From an uncultured Treponema sp. (GTDB lineage Bacteria > Spirochaetota > Spirochaetia > Treponematales > Treponemataceae): DNA of 10,961 bases. Location of the stretch: assembly GCA_937892225.1 (NCBI GenBank), contig CALAUH010000192.1, forward strand, positions 1 through 10,961, read 5' to 3'. The notes beneath the pieces were generated by a model. The model saw only the letters and a program-made list of their open reading frames with translations, was not told the DNA's origin and made no database searches. Shown one piece after another: positions 1 through 7,662 of this stretch. Every line of letters starts with the position of its first letter. Position 1 is the first letter of the stretch. The position numbers were made by a program, and so were the translations under genes.

Positions 1-78
1 CCAGTACTCAAAAGTGCTCTGTCCCCTTGTCACATTTTTCCAGTACTCAAAAGTGCTCTGTCCCCTTGTCACATTTTT
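1..78. repeat. Two perfect 39-bp tandem repeats
   Basis: Bases 1-39 and 40-78 are identical. Each unit holds a small imperfect hairpin, AGTACT-CAAA-AGTGCT (one G-T pair), then a GTCCCCTTGTCAC block and a T5 run. The window opens exactly at a unit boundary, so the array may continue to the left. Hairpin plus T-run could act as a weak terminator for an upstream gene, but identical tandem copies point more to a repeat family or slippage. No protein is encoded here. Confidence 0.9.
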
Positions 79-92
79 AAATCTAAGGTTTA

Positions 93-121
93 TTGCTCAT
101 AGGTTTTGATTTCACTATAAT
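93..121 (+). promoter_or_regulatory. Sigma-70-type promoter of glnN
   Basis: A perfect -10 hexamer TATAAT lies at 116-121. A weak -35 (TTGCTC, 93-98) sits 17 bp upstream. Transcription would start near 128, giving a leader of about 33 nt. That leader holds a small hairpin, GTGAT-GAA-ATCAC (136-148), directly before the GGAG ribosome-binding site (151-154). The -10 is convincing and the -35 is not. Confidence 0.6.
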
Positions 122-160
122 AACAACATCAATAAGTGATGAAATCACACGGAGTCTTTT

Positions 161-2245
161 ATGACAAATTTACCAGAACTTTTTGGAAGCATGGTTTTCA
201 ATCAGACAGTAATGAAACAATCTCTTCCAGAAAACATTTTTCAATCCCTAAAACTTACAATGGAAACAGGTGCGCCTTTGGATTTGGAATCTGCAAATCA
301 AATTGCAGAAGCTATGAAAAATTGGGCAATCAGTAAAGGTGCCACTCACTATTCACATTGGTTTCAGCCTCTTTCTGGTATTACAGCCGAAAAACATGAT
401 TCTTTCCTTACTCCTGCAGATGAAGGAAAAATCATTATGTCCTTTAGCGGAAAAGAACTTATTAAAGGTGAACCGGATGCATCTTCTTTTCCTAGTGGCG
501 GCAAACGTTCAACTTTTGAAGCTCGTGGATACACCGTTTGGGATCCAACTTCGTATCCTTTTATAAAAGATCATACTCTTTGTATTCCTACAGCATTCTG
601 TTCATATACTGGCGAAGCGCTCGATAAAAAAACACCTCTTTTGCGTTCAATGGAAGCGCTGAATGAACAGTCTTTGCGTATTCTTAAGCTTTTTGGAAAT
701 AATGCAAAACATGTTACCACAACAATGGGCCCAGAACAGGAATATTTTTTAATTGATGCAGCCTTGTATCAAAAACGAAAAGACTTAAAAATGTGTGGAC
801 GAACTCTTTTTGGAGCAAAACCTGTTAAAGGTCAGGAAATGGATGACCAGTATTTTGCTGCAATTAAACCAAGAGTTATTGAATACATGGAAGATTTAAA
901 TACCGAACTTTGGAAGCTTGGTATTTATTGTAAAACAGAACATAACGAAGCCGCTCCTGCTCAGCATGAAATGGCTCCAATTTTTACAACATCAAATCTT
1001 GCCGCAGACCAGAATCAGCTCACCATGGAAATTATGAAAAAGGTTGCACGCCGCCATGGACTTATCTGTTTATTGCACGAAAAACCTTTTGAAGGCGTAA
1101 ACGGAAGTGGAAAACACAATAACTGGTCAATTGCAACAGATGCAGGTGAAAATCTTTTTGCACCAGGAACAACACCTCGCGATAATGCACAGTTCCTTCT
1201 ATTTTTAACTGCAGTTATTAAAGCTGTAGATGATAATCAGGATTTATTACGCTATTGTGTAGCATCTGCCGGTAACGATCACAGACTTGGTGCAAACGAA
1301 GCTCCTCCTGCAATTATGTCAATCTATGTAGGAGATGAACTTCAGGCAATTTTAGAAGCAATCAAAAACGGTACAACATACGATGCTGCTAAAAAAGGAA
1401 AAATGACAATTGGTGCAGATGTACTTCCTCCAATTCCAAAAGATTCAACAGATAGAAACAGAACTTCACCATTTGCATTTACAGGAAACAGATTTGAATT
1501 CCGTTCAGTTGGAAGTGCCCTTTCTATCAGCGGACCAAATACAATCTTAAATGCAATCCTCGCAGATTCACTTAAAAAATTTGCAGATGAATTGGAAAAA
1601 TCAAATAATTTCGAAGATGATTTACAGAAATTAATTAAACGCGAAATTACAGAACACTGGCGAATCCTCTTTAACGGTAACGGTTATGGTAAAGAATGGA
1701 TAGAAGAAGCTGAAAAACGCGGTTTAAGAAATTACAGAACTACTCCAAAAGCAATCGAACACTACATGGATAAGAAAAATGTAGAATTATTCGAATCGCT
1801 TGGCATTTATACAAAAGATGAAATGCAGAGTCACAACGAAATTAAACTCGAAAAATACTGTCAGGTTCTGAATATCGAAGTTGAAACAATGATAGAAATG
1901 GTTAATCGTGATATTATCCCTTCTGCATTCAAATATATGAACTTACTTGCTGATACAGAATTTAAAATGCAGAGAGTTTTCAATCTTTGTGATGCCGGCT
2001 TAAATATGATGAAAAAATTGAACGAATTAATCAATGAACTTTCAAAAAATACAGAAATTCTTTCTAAAATCCACAATGAAATTAAAGAAATTCCAACATT
2101 AATGGAAAAAGCACACGGATATGCGAAGAAAGTTCTTCCACAAATGGAAATTGTCCGTTTCTTCGGCGATCAGATTGAACCATTACTTGGTCAGGAATAC
2201 AAACCTTATCCAAGTTACGAAGATTTATTGTATTCTGTTCAATAA
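161..2245 (+). CDS. glnN: Glutamine synthetase type III (GlnN)
   Basis: Makes glutamine from glutamate, ammonia and ATP in the cytoplasm, the entry step of nitrogen assimilation. At 694 aa it has the length of the large GSIII family rather than the roughly 450 aa of GSI. Visible motifs in order: FPSGGKRSTFEARGYT (about 110-125), a GSIII-specific block; GPEQEYF (about 190-196) and NEAAPAQHEMAP (about 262-273), acidic metal/glutamate-site segments; KPFEGVNGSGKHNNW (about 308-322), the nucleotide/substrate histidine region; GNDHRLGANEAPPA (about 371-384); and FRSVGS near 447-452. The C-terminal 200 residues are the helical extension typical of GSIII. The ATG at 161 is chosen because GGAG (151-154) lies 6 nt upstream. 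It appears to be monocistronic, with a -10 TATAAT at 116-121. No PII, amtB or other nitrogen gene is next to it. Confidence 0.97.
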   Translation: MTNLPELFGSMVFNQTVMKQSLPENIFQSLKLTMETGAPLDLESANQIAEAMKNWAISKGATHYSHWFQPLSGITAEKHDSFLTPADEGKIIMSFSGKELIKGEPDASSFPSGGKRSTFEARGYTVWDPTSYPFIKDHTLCIPTAFCSYTGEALDKKTPLLRSMEALNEQSLRILKLFGNNAKHVTTTMGPEQEYFLIDAALYQKRKDLKMCGRTLFGAKPVKGQEMDDQYFAAIKPRVIEYMEDLNTELWKLGIYCKTEHNEAAPAQHEMAPIFTTSNLAADQNQLTMEIMKKVARRHGLICLLHEKPFEGVNGSGKHNNWSIATDAGENLFAPGTTPRDNAQFLLFLTAVIKAVDDNQDLLRYCVASAGNDHRLGANEAPPAIMSIYVGDELQAILEAIKNGTTYDAAKKGKMTIGADVLPPIPKDSTDRNRTSPFAFTGNRFEFRSVGSALSISGPNTILNAILADSLKKFADELEKSNNFEDDLQKLIKREITEHWRILFNGNGYGKEWIEEAEKRGLRNYRTTPKAIEHYMDKKNVELFESLGIYTKDEMQSHNEIKLEKYCQVLNIEVETMIEMVNRDIIPSAFKYMNLLADTEFKMQRVFNLCDAGLNMMKKLNELINELSKNTEILSKIHNEIKEIPTLMEKAHGYAKKVLPQMEIVRFFGDQIEPLLGQEYKPYPSYEDLLYSVQ

Positions 2246-2254
2246 TAAAAACTA

Positions 2255-2328
2255 CCTCGAATAAAAATTAAATTTTACAATTTGACTTTTCTATTGTAAT
2301 CTGTATATATACAGTTTTTTATTCGAGG
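2255..2328 (+). promoter_or_regulatory. 13-bp inverted repeat covering the chemoreceptor ribosome-binding site
   Basis: CCTCGAATAAAAA (2255-2267) is a perfect inverted match to TTTTTATTCGAGG (2316-2328). The right arm ends in GAGG (2325-2328), the Shine-Dalgarno of the chemoreceptor, 6 nt before its ATG. Two more symmetric elements lie inside: TTACAAT/ATTGTAA (2275-2281 and 2293-2299) and the 14-bp palindrome CTGTATATATACAG (2301-2314). If a transcript reads through from glnN, the outer stem would hide the ribosome-binding site. The repeat is seen directly; the function is inferred. Confidence 0.6.
2282..2309 (+). promoter_or_regulatory. Sigma-70-type promoter of the chemoreceptor gene
   Basis: TTGACT (2282-2287, 5 of 6 to the -35 consensus) and TATATA (2304-2309) are 16 bp apart. 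The -10 lies in the palindrome CTGTATATATACAG (2301-2314), which could also be an operator. Transcription would start near 2316, so a transcript from here would lack the left arm of the surrounding inverted repeat and keep its ribosome-binding site open. Confidence 0.55.
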
Positions 2329-2334
2329 CAATTT

Positions 2335-3954
2335 ATGTCCAGTTATTCAAGAAGTTTTTATGCAAAGTTCGGCGGAAAGAACTCTCAATTAGGTAGAAAA
2401 GCATCCCTTTTACGAATCCTTTCTATTATAATAGGTGCTTTTATTATAGTTGCATTCATTGCTGATTTTGCTGATAAAGATTATATGAATGCTGCATCCG
2501 AATTAGTAGGTGTTATACTTTTTAGTATAAGTTTAATCATTTTACACAAAGGTAATTATAGAAATGCATCTTATTGCAGTGTAGGTGCAGCTTTTATCCT
2601 GATGTTTTTTATGTCCTTTGTATTTTCAGAACCTACAAAATTCCTTTTCTTTAGAGATACAGCTTATTACTTCCTTTCAACAACACTTTGTGCTTTATTT
2701 GTAGAAACTGTAATGGTCGAAATCATAATGATTCTTGCTAATGGAATTGGAATGTTTTTATTTGCCTTTATCGTATTCCTTCCAAAAAGCGGAATGCCTT
2801 TTTCAGAAATAATTGCTACTTTGATTCTTGCAGATATGGTTTATTTCCTCGGCGGAATCTTCTTAATCAAAATTACACAATTAAACCTTACATATGTAAA
2901 AGAAATTAATACAGAAGCAAAAACAAAAGAAAATCAATTTATTATTTTAAGAGAAGTAATCCAGGATACCACTAAAACAATGGAATCGCTCTCTGAACTT
3001 AGAGTTAATATCAATAATATTCAGGATTTAGTAAATACTTCGATTCATTCCATTGACAACATTGATTTGCAGATTCAAACAATCAATACTGATTTAAATA
3101 CATCCACAAAAGAAATGGATTCTATTAATCAAAAAATGAACGAATTAAATGAATTTATCTCTGATCAGATGTTAGCCCAGGCAGAATCTTCTGAAGCTAC
3201 AAAACGTATGGTACATTCTATTAACAATGTATCCGAAACAGCAAGACAACAGAAAGAAGCATTAAATGCACTTTCAGAAACATCAAATCAAGGTAAAGTT
3301 AATTTACAGACACTTCTTAATCATATTGAAAAAGTACAAAACAGTATGGCAAGTATTGGTGAAATTGCCGGAATTATTAATAACATTTCTTCAAGAACTA
3401 ATCTTCTTGCTATGAATGCCGCAATTGAAGCTTCTCATGCCGGAGTTGCAGGAAAAGGTTTTGCTGTAGTTGCAGAAGAAATTCGAAAACTTGCAGATAA
3501 TACAAAGAAAAACTCAAACAACATTAAAACACAGCTTGATAATATTCTTGAAATTATTGAATCAATCAGTATTTATGGACAACAGACAGATTCTTCTTTC
3601 GCAGATATTCAGAAAGAAATCTTAAAATCTAACAATGCATTTGATGATATCAAAAAATCTACAGAAGATTTATACTCTGATGGAGAAAACGTATCTAATG
3701 CAATTTTAGGATTAACTCAACTTTCTGATAAAATCAAAGAAAAGAGCAATAACGTCGTTGAAGCACAGAAATATATTACGGATCTTTCTAAAAAAATCGA
3801 TAAAGCAGCCATTGCTCTTACTCAAGATTCTAACGAAGCACAGACAATCAACAAACGAGTTCTTGATGCTATAGAACCAATTGAACAGATTAGTATTCGT
3901 GGTGAAGATCAGACAAACGAAATTAAGTCTACATTAAATAAAATTATGTCTTAA
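2335..3954 (+). CDS. Methyl-accepting chemotaxis protein with six-helix membrane N-terminus
   Basis: A chemoreceptor that would control the CheA kinase through CheW. The cytoplasmic signalling tip is unmistakable at about residues 343-387: EIAGIINNISSRTNLLAMNAAIEASHAG, then GKGFAVVAEEIRKLAD. Long coiled-coil arms flank it (about 190-340 and 390-535). The N-terminal 180 residues hold about six hydrophobic helices (near 25-45, 54-72, 79-98, 108-128, 130-150, 156-180) joined by short loops, so there is no large periplasmic ligand-binding domain. I see no obvious HAMP domain; the coiled coil starts soon after the last helix. No CheR-tethering pentapeptide is visible at the C-terminus. The start has GAGG (2325-2328) 6 nt upstream. 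Its ligand is unknown. It may sense a membrane or intracellular cue, or a small molecule bound within the helix bundle. Confidence 0.93.
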   Translation: MSSYSRSFYAKFGGKNSQLGRKASLLRILSIIIGAFIIVAFIADFADKDYMNAASELVGVILFSISLIILHKGNYRNASYCSVGAAFILMFFMSFVFSEPTKFLFFRDTAYYFLSTTLCALFVETVMVEIIMILANGIGMFLFAFIVFLPKSGMPFSEIIATLILADMVYFLGGIFLIKITQLNLTYVKEINTEAKTKENQFIILREVIQDTTKTMESLSELRVNINNIQDLVNTSIHSIDNIDLQIQTINTDLNTSTKEMDSINQKMNELNEFISDQMLAQAESSEATKRMVHSINNVSETARQQKEALNALSETSNQGKVNLQTLLNHIEKVQNSMASIGEIAGIINNISSRTNLLAMNAAIEASHAGVAGKGFAVVAEEIRKLADNTKKNSNNIKTQLDNILEIIESISIYGQQTDSSFADIQKEILKSNNAFDDIKKSTEDLYSDGENVSNAILGLTQLSDKIKEKSNNVVEAQKYITDLSKKIDKAAIALTQDSNEAQTINKRVLDAIEPIEQISIRGEDQTNEIKSTLNKIMS

Positions 3955-6170
3955 TTTTTGATTACAAAAGAGCCTTTTACAGTTTTTTCGCCTTTATAAG
4001 AATACGTTGTTGTATTAATTGTTAATTCTTTTAAAGTTCCTCTACATGCAAAATCATATAAGGCGTTAACTCCGCCTTCTATTTCACACATGTTAAAACT
4101 ACTTGTCTTATTATAATCAGAAAAATCTATAAAGATTGGCAAATATCCTGTGTAATTATTTGAAAAATTATCTGGATCATTTTTATCTTCTAATTCTGAT
4201 AATACAAATCCCTGGAATATTACATATTCATTTATAAAATAAATATTATATTTATTTTTTTCCGTACATTCAGCAACATAACACAGAGCATTAAATAAAT
4301 TAAAATCTGGATCTTCTTTCTTAATTTTCTCAAACTGTTCATAATATTCCAGATATTTTTTACTTTGTTCGAAATATTCAGAATAAAAAGATTTATTATA
4401 TTTACAGATATCATCACTATATTTACAGATAATTCCAACTTTTTTTGACATAAAATTAATAAAGAACATATGAGCTAAAACTTCTGCAGAATATACACCT
4501 GTTTTTAATAAACCAGCAGTATTTTTTTTCTGCCTATTTATTTTATTTTCAAAAGCAACAATTTTTTCTATATCATCACCGAATTCTTTCTGATAATATT
4601 TTTTCATAAACTGCATTCTGTTTTTAACAAACTGCGGATACTGAATATAAAGTCTGTTTACTTCAGGAAGAGTCAGCGTATCTATAACATCAGATTTTGT
4701 TAAATAATATTGTACTTTTTGTTTATTTTCTTCAAATTCAATCAATAAATAATTATCTGTTACTTCAAGATAGTATTTATGAATTGTATCATTTTCTTTT
4801 GTTGCAAAATATCTTGCTGGTTCAAAATATTGGCCTGGAGAATATCTTAAATATGGCGACCATATTTCACTAATATAAAATTTTTCATATTGTTCGTTTA
4901 TATTTAAAGGTCTATAATTATTTACCTTTTCTAAAGTAAACGGACCTTCTGAATAATTAAAATCATTCACAAAAAGACACAAACCATCCTGATATTTTCC
5001 GTCAATAAAAACATAGCCACAATAGTTTGTCTTTTCTTCAGAAGGATTGTAAGCAGTTCTTTCAAGATAATCGCCTTGATTAAATTGAAAATCAAATGGA
5101 TAAAAAGTCCAATTAGAATCATTTATATTTTTATAATAATAACCAGTTTCACCATTTGAATTTACAGCACCAATTCGCAATTCTCTTGCATCATTACCTT
5201 TGCCATTCTGTATGATTGTTATATATTTTGTATATCTTGTGCCTAGTGGTAAATCCGGCTGCATTTTCCAGTTTTGATTTGGTAAAGCCCATTTTGTCGT
5301 ATTAGATTTTTTATTATCACCTTTTAAATCTGATTCAACTTTATCATAAGTGTAATCATAAAGCATTGGATCAGAACCAACTGTGTTATAATCAACAAGT
5401 CGTGTATACATCTGACCAGTTTTTCCAATCATAAAGATTGTTGAAGCACTTTCACAAATATATGCAGCCTCAAATTCACCATTTTTTGGACCTTTAAAAG
5501 TATGACTAAAATCTGACGGACAGGCAGGATCTGAATAACGAAGAGTTTTACCATCTTCGCATAAAAAAATAATCGATTCTACACCAAGAGGTCCGTAATT
5601 ATGTTCATTTCCGTTTATATCTGTGTAATATTCAACATCAAGACGACTTGAACCTACTGTCCACACAATCTTGTTTTTCAATAAATCTGTCTGATAAAGC
5701 TGAATTTTTTTAGGCCATCCAAAATAATCGACCCACTCAAAAGGAGGATAAGAAGTAATTTCTTTTAAATAACTTCGATATAACTTTCCGTCTGAAGAAA
5801 AAGCATAAAGACAGTCTGCATCAGCTGCAATTTCTGCAACACGATTTACGCTTTCAAATTTATTTTTTTTCGAAAATGGAAGCCCAGTTTCAAGATAAAG
5901 TTTCCATTCTGTTTTATCTGTTCCACGTTTCTTAAAATAAATCCTTCCGTCAACTAATATAAACTCATACTCAAAACCAAAAGTCTGAGTCTGAGTTTTT
6001 AAATAAACTGTATCAGGAAAATCACCATTTATATTTAATGATTTTTTCGCATCTTTAAGAGAAATTGGTTGTCCTTCATGTTCCAGAAAAGCCTTTGAAC
6101 TTACAGAAAGAGTTGTACATGAAACAAAAAGAACAGACAACAATAAAAACAGAACAGTATATTTTCGCAT
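3951..6170 (-). CDS. Large treponemal lipoprotein, beta-rich, function unknown
   Basis: 739 aa. The N-terminus has a lipoprotein signal peptide: MRK, a hydrophobic core, then lipobox LFVSC with Cys18 as the lipidated residue. The mature protein should be membrane-anchored outside the cytoplasm. Residues about 60-350 hold several short strand segments with a shared Gly-Lys/Arg-x-Tyr style (DGRIYFKK near 74, SDGKLYRSY near 126, EDGKTLRYSD near 205, KTGQMYTRL near 250). This resembles beta-propeller blades, but I cannot assign a family. Residues about 505-640 are more helical and charged. I do not recognise the protein. It follows purD on the same strand, separated by a palindromic repeat element. 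There is no good Shine-Dalgarno before the ATG, only CAGG about 15 nt upstream, and a TATAAT ends 4 nt before the start. Its stop codon overlaps that of the convergent chemoreceptor gene. Confidence 0.85.
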   Translation of the reverse strand: MRKYTVLFLLLSVLFVSCTTLSVSSKAFLEHEGQPISLKDAKKSLNINGDFPDTVYLKTQTQTFGFEYEFILVDGRIYFKKRGTDKTEWKLYLETGLPFSKKNKFESVNRVAEIAADADCLYAFSSDGKLYRSYLKEITSYPPFEWVDYFGWPKKIQLYQTDLLKNKIVWTVGSSRLDVEYYTDINGNEHNYGPLGVESIIFLCEDGKTLRYSDPACPSDFSHTFKGPKNGEFEAAYICESASTIFMIGKTGQMYTRLVDYNTVGSDPMLYDYTYDKVESDLKGDNKKSNTTKWALPNQNWKMQPDLPLGTRYTKYITIIQNGKGNDARELRIGAVNSNGETGYYYKNINDSNWTFYPFDFQFNQGDYLERTAYNPSEEKTNYCGYVFIDGKYQDGLCLFVNDFNYSEGPFTLEKVNNYRPLNINEQYEKFYISEIWSPYLRYSPGQYFEPARYFATKENDTIHKYYLEVTDNYLLIEFEENKQKVQYYLTKSDVIDTLTLPEVNRLYIQYPQFVKNRMQFMKKYYQKEFGDDIEKIVAFENKINRQKKNTAGLLKTGVYSAEVLAHMFFINFMSKKVGIICKYSDDICKYNKSFYSEYFEQSKKYLEYYEQFEKIKKEDPDFNLFNALCYVAECTEKNKYNIYFINEYVIFQGFVLSELEDKNDPDNFSNNYTGYLPIFIDFSDYNKTSSFNMCEIEGGVNALYDFACRGTLKELTINTTTYSYKGEKTVKGSFVIKN

Positions 6171-6301
6171 TACTATTATAATTTACCTGACTCTGGGGCG
6201 CTACGCAGCTTCGCTGCTTCCAAGTTTGCTTCCGCAAACTTGCACGGCGCCGCCAGGCATTTTTTTTACTATTATAATTTACCTGACTCCGCGGCGCCTG
6301 G
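6170..6301. repeat. GC-rich palindromic element between 24-bp direct repeats
   Basis: A 24-bp direct repeat occurs at 6170-6193 and 6266-6289, 96 bp apart. Between the copies lie two perfect hairpins: CAAGTTTGC-TTCC-GCAAACTTG (6221-6242) and GCAGC-TTC-GCTGC (6205-6217). Both are enclosed by GGCGC/GCGCC (6197-6201 and 6247-6251), a cruciform or three-way-junction layout. GGCGCCGC (6246-6253) also pairs with GCGGCGCC (6291-6298). The GC content is far above the flanks. The element encodes the last ten residues and stop of purD and the -10-like sequence of the downstream lipoprotein gene. It looks like a dispersed palindromic or MITE-like repeat; on the plus strand it ends in T8 and could also terminate transcription. 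Confidence 0.75.
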
Positions 6302-7618
6302 TAAACCGATATCTTTTCTATAAAAAGCACCTTCAAATTTTATGCTTGATAATCCCTGATATGCTTTATTCCAGGCTTCTTTAAATGTTGAACCAAAAGC
6401 ACTGCATGCCAAAACACGTCCGCCGCTTGTTAATAAATTATCATCATTTCCACCACGGCGACCAGTTACAGCTCCTGCAATAAAGATTTTTGACTCACTT
6501 ATAGAAAGAATATCCTGATTTATAGTGATTTTACATCCTTTTTTATATTCAAGAGGATATCCACCGCTAACAACAACTGGTGCAACCTGATATCCTTTTT
6601 TCCATTCAAAATTAAACTGTTTTAAAGTTCCATTAAGAATTGCAGTACACATTGCAGCAAAATCAAAATCCATTAATGGTAAAACTGCCTGTGTTTCAGG
6701 ATCACCAAGACGTACATTATATTCAAGAAGTTTTGGTCCCTGTTTAGTCAACATTACACCAAAGAAAATAAATCCACGATAGTCGAATTTTTCTTTAATA
6801 AGACCATTTAATGTTGGTTCAAGAATATCTTTTTTGAACTGTGCCATTGTTTTTTCAGAAACATCATCCAATGGACAAACAGCACCCATTCCACCAGTAT
6901 TTGGACCTTTTGCACCGTCTAACAATCTTTTATGATCACGTGCTGGTAAAAATGGAACAATTGTTGCATTTCCACTTACTGCATATTCTGGAGTTACAGA
7001 AACAGCTGCTAAAACAGAAATTTCTACTCCTTCAAGATAATCTTCAATTACAAGTTTTTTTCCAGCTGAACCGACACGACCGTTATCCATCATATCTTTT
7101 ACAGCATTAACAGCTTCGTCTACAGTCGCAGCAACAACAACACCTTTTCCTGCAGCAAGACCATCGGCTTTAACAACAATAGGTGCTCCATGTTTTTTTA
7201 TGTATGATATTGCTTCTTCTTCATTTACAAAAGTTTCGCTGGAAGGACATGCAACTCCATATTTTTTCATGAAGTTTTTTGATAGATCTTTACTTGCTTC
7301 TAACTGTGCACCGGCTTTTTTTGGACCTACACAAGGAATTTCTGCATCCCAGAAAGCATCTGCAATACCGTCAGCCAAAGGATCTTCCGGACCAATAACT
7401 GCCATACGACAATTTTCGTGTTTAGCAATCGCAACATATGGATTTTCACCATCTTTAATATAACTGCAATCCTTAGGATTAATATTCAAACATTTGTCTT
7501 CTGTTGCAGTTCCACCATTACCAGGAACAACAATAATTTTTTCTACAAGTGAACTCTGTGCTAATTTCCAGCAAATAGTGTGTTCACGTCCACCACTGCC
7601 TACAACAATTATATTCAT
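6272..7618 (-). CDS. purD: Phosphoribosylamine-glycine ligase (GAR synthetase)
   Basis: Second step of de novo purine synthesis: joins glycine to 5-phosphoribosylamine using ATP, in the cytoplasm. 448 aa, slightly longer than the usual 420-430. The N-terminal domain starts MNIIVVGSGGREHT and carries GPEDPLADGIAD (about 75-86). The ATP-grasp region has KADGLAAGKGVV, then GPNTGGMGAVCP and the metal-binding EYNVRLGDPETQ. The enzyme's normal end, AFYRKDIG, is followed by ten extra residues (LPGAAESGKL) read from a GC-rich repeat element that also provides the TAA. The ATG at 7616-7618 begins the conserved motif directly, yet no Shine-Dalgarno precedes it. A candidate promoter, TCGACT-17-TAAAAT, would start the transcript at the ATG itself. 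No other purine gene is nearby. Confidence 0.96.
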   Translation of the reverse strand: MNIIVVGSGGREHTICWKLAQSSLVEKIIVVPGNGGTATEDKCLNINPKDCSYIKDGENPYVAIAKHENCRMAVIGPEDPLADGIADAFWDAEIPCVGPKKAGAQLEASKDLSKNFMKKYGVACPSSETFVNEEEAISYIKKHGAPIVVKADGLAAGKGVVVAATVDEAVNAVKDMMDNGRVGSAGKKLVIEDYLEGVEISVLAAVSVTPEYAVSGNATIVPFLPARDHKRLLDGAKGPNTGGMGAVCPLDDVSEKTMAQFKKDILEPTLNGLIKEKFDYRGFIFFGVMLTKQGPKLLEYNVRLGDPETQAVLPLMDFDFAAMCTAILNGTLKQFNFEWKKGYQVAPVVVSGGYPLEYKKGCKITINQDILSISESKIFIAGAVTGRRGGNDDNLLTSGGRVLACSAFGSTFKEAWNKAYQGLSSIKFEGAFYRKDIGLPGAAESGKL

Positions 7619-7624
7619 ATAATA

Positions 7625-7653
7625 ATTTTACATTAAATATAAAAAAAAGTCGA
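7625..7653 (-). promoter_or_regulatory. Candidate promoter for purD, possibly giving a leaderless mRNA
   Basis: On the minus strand TCGACT (plus 7648-7653, 4 of 6 to the -35 consensus) is 17 bp from TAAAAT (plus 7625-7630, 5 of 6 to the -10). The expected start is near 7618, the A of the purD ATG. The region is very AT-rich, so a chance match is possible. Transcription could instead continue from the zinc-ribbon gene 44 bp upstream, since no clear terminator separates the two. Confidence 0.35.
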
Positions 7654-7662
7654 CCAACCAAA

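Noticed and set aside
1..78. CRISPR array
   Set aside because: The repeats are directly tandem with no spacers, and no cas gene is present.
136..336. 66-aa plus-strand frame overlapping the start of glnN
   Set aside because: It is out of frame with glnN, lacks its own ribosome-binding site and has no family features.
2255..2328. Inverted repeat as the glnN terminator
   Set aside because: The arms are 48 nt apart, are A/T-rich at the inner end and are not followed by a T-run on the plus strand. Hiding the ribosome-binding site explains the layout better.
6076..6336. Minus-strand 86-aa frame with the repeated peptide SQVNYNS
   Set aside because: The repetition only reflects the 24-bp direct repeat. 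The frame overlaps the ends of purD and the lipoprotein gene and has no start signal.
6841..7463. Two plus-strand frames of 87-89 aa opposite purD
   Set aside because: Both are antisense to the conserved ATP-grasp enzyme and have biased, unstructured composition.
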